A stretch of DNA of 64,000 nucleotides from RHLJ01 sp965242845 (GTDB taxonomy: Bacteria; Bacteroidota; Rhodothermia; Balneolales; Balneolaceae): the NCBI GenBank assembly GCA_965242845.1, contig CBDETC010000003.1:992001-1056000 (forward strand). The letters run 5' to 3'. Positions 60,060 through 64,000 of this stretch are shown piece by piece. Position 1 is the first letter of the stretch; every line of letters starts with the position of its first letter. The notes under the pieces are model-generated. The model saw only the letters and a list, made by a program, of their open reading frames with translations. It was not told the DNA's origin and searched no databases. The position numbers and the translations under genes were made by a program.

Positions 60060-61712
60060 TCAGAGAGTCCGAGGCGCCGCCCCAAGAATCTCATCGCTGG
60101 CATTATCTTCAAATTTTTTGAAATTGTCCACGAACATTTGCGCAAGTTCTTGTGCTTTCTTGTCATACTCGTGGGCATCATTCCATGTATAACGTGGGAT
60201 GAGAATCTTTGAAGGAACTCCTTTTACCTGGATAGGTACTTGAAATCCGAATACAGGATCCTTTACGTATTCCACATCTTCCAAATCTCCATCAATAGCT
60301 TGGGAAAGCATTTTACGGGTAAAAGAAAGCTTCATACGTTTACCTATTCCATACACTCCTCCAGTCCAGCCAGTATTTACCAGCCATACTTTAGAATTGT
60401 GCTTTTTGATTTTGGCGGCTAATAACTCCGCATATACCGTTGGATGCAATGGCATAAATGGAGATCCAAAGCATGCTGAGAATGTAGCTTCAGGTTCAGT
60501 AACACCGCGCTCAGTTCCTGCTACTTTTGCAGTATAACCACTAATAAAGTGGTACATCGCTTGCTCAGGGGTTAATCGGGAGATTGGAGGCAGGATTCCG
60601 AAAGCATCACAAGTTAAGAAGATGATGTTTTCAGGATGATTGCCCTTTCCTGATTCACTTGCATTAGGAATGAAGTGAATTGGATATGAGCAACGAGTAT
60701 TCTGAGTCAGACTTACATCGGTGAAATCAGGTTCTCTGTCATCATCAAGAATTACGTTTTCCAGAATAGTACCTGGCATCTTAGTGGTAGCATAAATCAT
60801 CGGTTCACTTGCTTCCGAAAGATTTATGGTTTTGGCATAGCAACCACCTTCAAAATTAAATACTCCATCATCGCTCCAGCCATGCTCGTCATCACCGATG
60901 AGGGTTTTATCAGGGTCAGCAGAAAGTGTGGTTTTTCCAGTACCAGAAAGACCAAAGAAAACAGCTGTTTTTCCATTTTCATCATGGTTAGCTGAACAGT
61001 GCATCGCCATTACTCCTTTTTTAGGAAGCAGGTAATTCATTACAGCGAAGATTCCTTTTTTCACTTCTCCGGAATACATCGTACCACCAATCAGAATGAT
61101 TTTTTTCTCAAAATTACAGAGAATAAAAGTACTGGTTCGTGTACCATCAACTGCTGGGTCAGCTTCAAAAAATGGGGCGGCTAATACCGTAAATTCGGGT
61201 GTATGAGCAGCCAGTTCTTCATCAGAAGGTCTGATAAACATGTTATGAGTAAAAAGCGCATGGTAAGCCACTTCGCTAACTACTCTCACATTCAGACGAT
61301 TATTTTCATCCGCGCCAGCAAATGCGTCTTTAACAAAAAGTCGCTTACCGGAAAGATAATTGACTACTTTATCATAAAGATTGTTGAAGACTTCTTCGGA
61401 AGTTGGCTGGTTAACAGCTCCCCAGTCAATGTCCTCTTGTACAGAAGGTTGCTCAACCACAAACTTATCTTTTGGAGAGCGCCCGGTAAATTTCCCAGTA
61501 TGTACTAATAAGGCATGATCCTTAGTTAAAATTGCTTCGCCGTGCAGTACGGCATGTTCATAAAGTTCAGATGGATTTAAGTTCCAGTAGACTTCTTTAT
61601 TATCACCAAGTCCTAAGTACTCCAAGCCAATTGAACTTCTTGGATGTACGTCGTAGTCAGCTTTCATAGATCCTGTTTCGATAGGGTTATAAGGTCCTTT
61701 TAAGATAAGCAT
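60060..61712 (-). CDS. pckA: Phosphoenolpyruvate carboxykinase (ATP)
   Basis: 550 residues (a start at residue 16, MKADYDVHP, is also possible). ATP-type PEPCK: it converts oxaloacetate and ATP to PEP and CO2, the first step of gluconeogenesis. Motifs are LLVHTGKFTGRSPKDKF, GGTMYSGEVKKGIFAVMNYLLP, P-loop FGLSGTGKTTLSADP, LIGDDEHGW with metal ligands and LVNTGWTGGVYGIGKRM. It has its own terminator, and a TCATATAA / TTATATGA inverted repeat lies about 105 bp upstream of the start. Confidence 0.97.
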   Translation of the reverse strand: MLILKGPYNPIETGSMKADYDVHPRSSIGLEYLGLGDNKEVYWNLNPSELYEHAVLHGEAILTKDHALLVHTGKFTGRSPKDKFVVEQPSVQEDIDWGAVNQPTSEEVFNNLYDKVVNYLSGKRLFVKDAFAGADENNRLNVRVVSEVAYHALFTHNMFIRPSDEELAAHTPEFTVLAAPFFEADPAVDGTRTSTFILCNFEKKIILIGGTMYSGEVKKGIFAVMNYLLPKKGVMAMHCSANHDENGKTAVFFGLSGTGKTTLSADPDKTLIGDDEHGWSDDGVFNFEGGCYAKTINLSEASEPMIYATTKMPGTILENVILDDDREPDFTDVSLTQNTRCSYPIHFIPNASESGKGNHPENIIFLTCDAFGILPPISRLTPEQAMYHFISGYTAKVAGTERGVTEPEATFSACFGSPFMPLHPTVYAELLAAKIKKHNSKVWLVNTGWTGGVYGIGKRMKLSFTRKMLSQAIDGDLEDVEYVKDPVFGFQVPIQVKGVPSKILIPRYTWNDAHEYDKKAQELAQMFVDNFKKFEDNASDEILGAAPRTL

Positions 61713-61813
61713 AGAACTAAGGATTTTAATCCCATTAAAAGAGATTAGTTAATGGTTAAACCTTTTTTGGCTAAGCCATCAATACCTTATTTATGTAAAC
61801 CAGTACCTCCGGC

Positions 61814-61841
61814 TCATATAAAAAATTGTCAGCTTATATGA
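61814..61841. promoter_or_regulatory. Inverted repeat upstream of pckA
   Basis: TCATATAA (61814-61821) and TTATATGA (61834-61841), perfect 8-bp inverted repeats with a 12-nt spacer, 102 bp before the pckA start. It may be an operator for carbon control. No regulator is in view. The rest of 61713-61984 shows no gene. Confidence 0.35.
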
Positions 61842-61984
61842 AGTTTCGATGAATAAATTTAGGTGGAGAAATTTATTTGGATTTAAAGGAGAAAATTCCC
61901 GTTCAAAAATCCTGTGCGAGACCAGAAAATCAATTCATATGATTTGGAAAAGCGGTTCCAGAAAGAAAATATTAAAAATGAGTT

Positions 61985-62410
61985 TTACTCACTTTTTCTA
62001 CTCCATCCAGCATAGCCATCGGAAAGGTTTTTAACATCAGAAAAGCCAAGTTCTTTTACCATAATGGTAGACGCTGCGGCACTCCTTCCACCTGACTGAC
62101 AATAAACGATATAAGTTTTTGAAGTGTCGAACTCAGCGATGTTCATTTTGAAGTCCGGGCTCATGAAGTCGACCTGAATTGCATTAGGAATATGTCCGGC
62201 CTGGAACTCTCTGTCCGTTCTTACATCCAGGACGATGAGGGTTGAATCTGCAGATTCAGTAAGCAGATCGAAATCAGTTAAAGTGATATCTGAGAAAGTG
62301 GAAGCAGTCGCAGTAGTTTCAGTCTTTTTTTGATCTGGCTCCGGCTTATGGGTACATGCTACCACGAGAATTAGAAGAGTTCTGCTTATCCAGGTAGCGA
62401 GTTGTTTCAT
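61985..62410 (-). CDS. Rhodanese-like lipoprotein
   Basis: Start at ATG 62410 (MKQLATW) preferred over 62428, to give a lipoprotein signal with lipobox LVVAC. 141 residues. The rhodanese domain has STLIVLDVRTDREFQAGHIPNAIQVDF and the active-site loop YCQSGGRSAAA with catalytic Cys (about residue 110). It probably transfers sulfur or binds thiols in the periplasm. Monocistronic. Confidence 0.9.
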   Translation of the reverse strand: MKQLATWISRTLLILVVACTHKPEPDQKKTETTATASTFSDITLTDFDLLTESADSTLIVLDVRTDREFQAGHIPNAIQVDFMSPDFKMNIAEFDTSKTYIVYCQSGGRSAAASTIMVKELGFSDVKNLSDGYAGWSRKSE

Positions 62411-62528
62411 TCGATGTGTTCGATTCATTTAATCAAAGTGAGTTTCTCTACGGGTATTCGATCTTTTGTTTCCGAAATAAAAGAAATCTTAAGCGAAAAA
62501 AGTGAATAAGAATCGCTACTCTTGCTGA

Positions 62529-63698
62529 ATGTCAATTTCCTGGTCAAATCTTAATACTTCAAAGACAATTCTTTCAGAATACACGGGTAAGGAGCCATTT
62601 TCTCTTTTTTTGAAATCCTTTTTCAGAAAGAATAAGAAATATGGTTCCAGGGATAGAAGAACAATTAGTCATCTTTGCTACAGCTATTTTCGATTGGGGA
62701 AGAGTTTAATGGATATGCCTATCGAGGAGCGGATCCTCACAGGGTTATTCCTGGTTTCAACCGAATCCAATCGTATTCTTGCAGAATTAAAGCCAGAATG
62801 GGTTGATGAGGTCTCTGGATCAATAGCAGAGAAGAAAAAGTTTCTGGGAATAGAAGCAGAATTAGAGCAGCTTTTTCCTTACCAGGCATACTTAAGTGAA
62901 GGCATAGATGGGGAAGAGTATTCAAATTCTTTTCTAACCCAACCAAACGTATTTGCAAGAATTCGTCCGGGATTTAAAGAAAAGGTGCTTAGCAAGCTTA
63001 AGGATTATGAGGTTCAATTCGAGATACTTGGTGAGCAAGCTATATCTGTTTCTCCAAATGCTAAGTTAGATCAGATCTTAAGCCTGGATAAAGAGGCTGT
63101 AATTCAGGATTGGAGTTCTCAGCGTACAGGGGATGAATTCTCCCATTTGCTTCAAGGTGACTACCTAACTATCTGGGATTGCTGTGCAGCAAGTGGAGGG
63201 AAGTCAATTATGGCTTATGATCTCAATAATTCTTTACAGCTTACAGTTTCTGACATTCGATCTTCGATCCTAAATCAACTACGAGACAGGTTTAAGAGGG
63301 CTGGAATAAACAGGTACGATGAACTAACGGCAGATCTTTCGAAGCCAATAAGGGAAATTCCAAACCACCCTTTCGATGTAATTATAGCCGATTTACCCTG
63401 TACAGGAAGTGGTACATGGGCACGGACTCCGGAACAATTGCATTACTTTGATGAGTCCAGGATAGAGTGGTATGCAGCATTGCAGCGATCTATTGTGGTA
63501 AATAGTATGGCTCATCTAAAACGAGATGGGTATCTGGTGTATATAACCTGCTCGGTATTTAAGCAAGAGAATGAAATGAACATTGATGCGTTGCTTTCAG
63601 AGTATGAATTAGACCTGGTGTCTCAAAAGGTGATTCCGGGTTATGATCAAAGAGCAGATTCTATGTTTATCTCAATACTATCTCACGCTCAACTTTAA
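62529..63698 (+). CDS. RsmB/NOP-family rRNA cytosine C5-methyltransferase
   Basis: 389 residues. A helical N-terminal part (about 1-150, RNA-binding NusB-like) is followed by a SAM-dependent methyltransferase domain: WDCCAASGGKSIMAYDL (motif I), ADLPCTGSGTWARTPEQLHYF (motif IV with catalytic Cys) and VYITCSVFKQENEMN (motif VI with the second Cys). It methylates cytosine in 16S rRNA or a related RNA in the cytoplasm. The gatB start lies 40 bp downstream behind its own -7-like box. Confidence 0.93.
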   Translation: MSISWSNLNTSKTILSEYTGKEPFSLFLKSFFRKNKKYGSRDRRTISHLCYSYFRLGKSLMDMPIEERILTGLFLVSTESNRILAELKPEWVDEVSGSIAEKKKFLGIEAELEQLFPYQAYLSEGIDGEEYSNSFLTQPNVFARIRPGFKEKVLSKLKDYEVQFEILGEQAISVSPNAKLDQILSLDKEAVIQDWSSQRTGDEFSHLLQGDYLTIWDCCAASGGKSIMAYDLNNSLQLTVSDIRSSILNQLRDRFKRAGINRYDELTADLSKPIREIPNHPFDVIIADLPCTGSGTWARTPEQLHYFDESRIEWYAALQRSIVVNSMAHLKRDGYLVYITCSVFKQENEMNIDALLSEYELDLVSQKVIPGYDQRADSMFISILSHAQL

Positions 63699-63706
63699 TA
63701 TCTTTG
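63699..63706 (+). promoter_or_regulatory. -7 element for gatB
   Basis: TATCTTTG, a perfect TAnnTTTG match, lies directly after the RNA methyltransferase stop (63696-63698) and 32 bp before the gatB ATG. The -33 region is inside the preceding gene and not distinct. Confidence 0.5.
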
Positions 63707-63738
63707 CACCCTCTTACAAACATCGAAACTATTTCTGA

Positions 63739-64000
63739 ATGAGTACGATTGCGCATGAGCGGTTCGAAGCGGTAATTGGACTTGAGGTCCATGCCCAGTT
63801 ATTGACAAAAAGTAAAGCCTTTGCTCCGGTAGCTGCTATTTATGGTGAAGCACCAAATACTCAGGTTACCCCGCTTTGTCTTGGACATCCCGGAACTCTT
63901 CCGGTCGTCAATGAAAACCTGGTCCGATACATCATTAAAATGGGATTGGCAACGAATTGTTCGGTTGCTCCCAAATCAATTTTTGCCCGGAAGAATTATT
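63739..64000 (+). CDS. gatB: Aspartyl/glutamyl-tRNA amidotransferase subunit B (C-terminus beyond window)
   Basis: The first 87 residues run to the window edge. The translated start MSTIAHERFEAVIGLEVHAQLLTKSKAFAP ... VTPLCLGHPGTLPVVNENLV ... MGLATNCSV matches GatB: IGLEVHAQL and the GHPGTLPVVN motif. With GatA and GatC it converts misacylated Glu-tRNA(Gln) or Asp-tRNA(Asn) by transamidation. It is truncated by the window, not by mutation. Confidence 0.95.
   Translation, partial: MSTIAHERFEAVIGLEVHAQLLTKSKAFAPVAAIYGEAPNTQVTPLCLGHPGTLPVVNENLVRYIIKMGLATNCSVAPKSIFARKNY

Overview
The window looks like chromosomal DNA from a Bacteroidota/Balneolota-type bacterium, and a Balneolaceae-like organism is my best guess. 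Two secreted proteins end in a type IX secretion sorting domain with the NYPNPFNP motif. Several promoters resemble the Bacteroidota -7 element (TAnnTTTG). There is a menaquinone branch, an ssb/GldE-like synteny block, a DUF1501/DUF1800 pair, DUF3857 transglutaminase-like proteins, MerC next to folE, and many short A/T-rich intergenic palindromes. I found no tRNA, rRNA, CRISPR array, IS transposase or prophage.

Layout. 1-2.8 kb: a Tat-exported DUF1501 protein (cut by the window edge) with its DUF1800 partner. 2.9-6.9 kb: two tandem DUF3857/transglutaminase proteins. 6.9-11.1 kb: AI-2E-type permease, ssb, CNNM/CBS protein and murB. 11.1-16 kb: membrane protein, M48 lipoprotein protease, TorF-like porin and ammonium transporter. 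16.3-22.4 kb: purB, the menA-menC-menE cluster and a type II glutamine synthetase. 22.4-31.6 kb: a secreted M23 peptidase, CsaA, DUF2141, an ABC permease, an ECF sigma/anti-sigma/DUF4097 operon and several small genes. 31-38.5 kb: purE, a large secreted lamin-tail protein, purK, prfA, folE and MerC.

From about 38.6 to 59.8 kb the content becomes accessory-like. It holds exported hydrolases, a free-standing EF-Tu domain-3-like protein, a Dam-type methylase coupled to a ParB-like protein in a visibly AT-rich stretch, and AraC regulators. A GIY-YIG nuclease gene sits between two related palindromic repeats. Several genes look like orphan immunity proteins of polymorphic toxins (barstar and an overlapping partner; Imm7-like, DUF1851/Tdi1-like and an unknown). 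The window closes with core genes: pckA, a rhodanese lipoprotein, an RsmB-type RNA methyltransferase and the start of gatB.

The clearest functional links are these. Nitrogen assimilation: amt and glnA share a 12-bp GTAAGCGCTTTT motif in the same orientation upstream. Menaquinone: menA-menC-menE are packed end to end. Purine synthesis: purB, purE and purK are scattered. Cell envelope: murB, porins, peptidases and T9SS cargo. The most unusual candidates are the ParB-like/Dam pair, the GIY-YIG gene bracketed by palindromes, the immunity-gene array and the shared operator-like motif.
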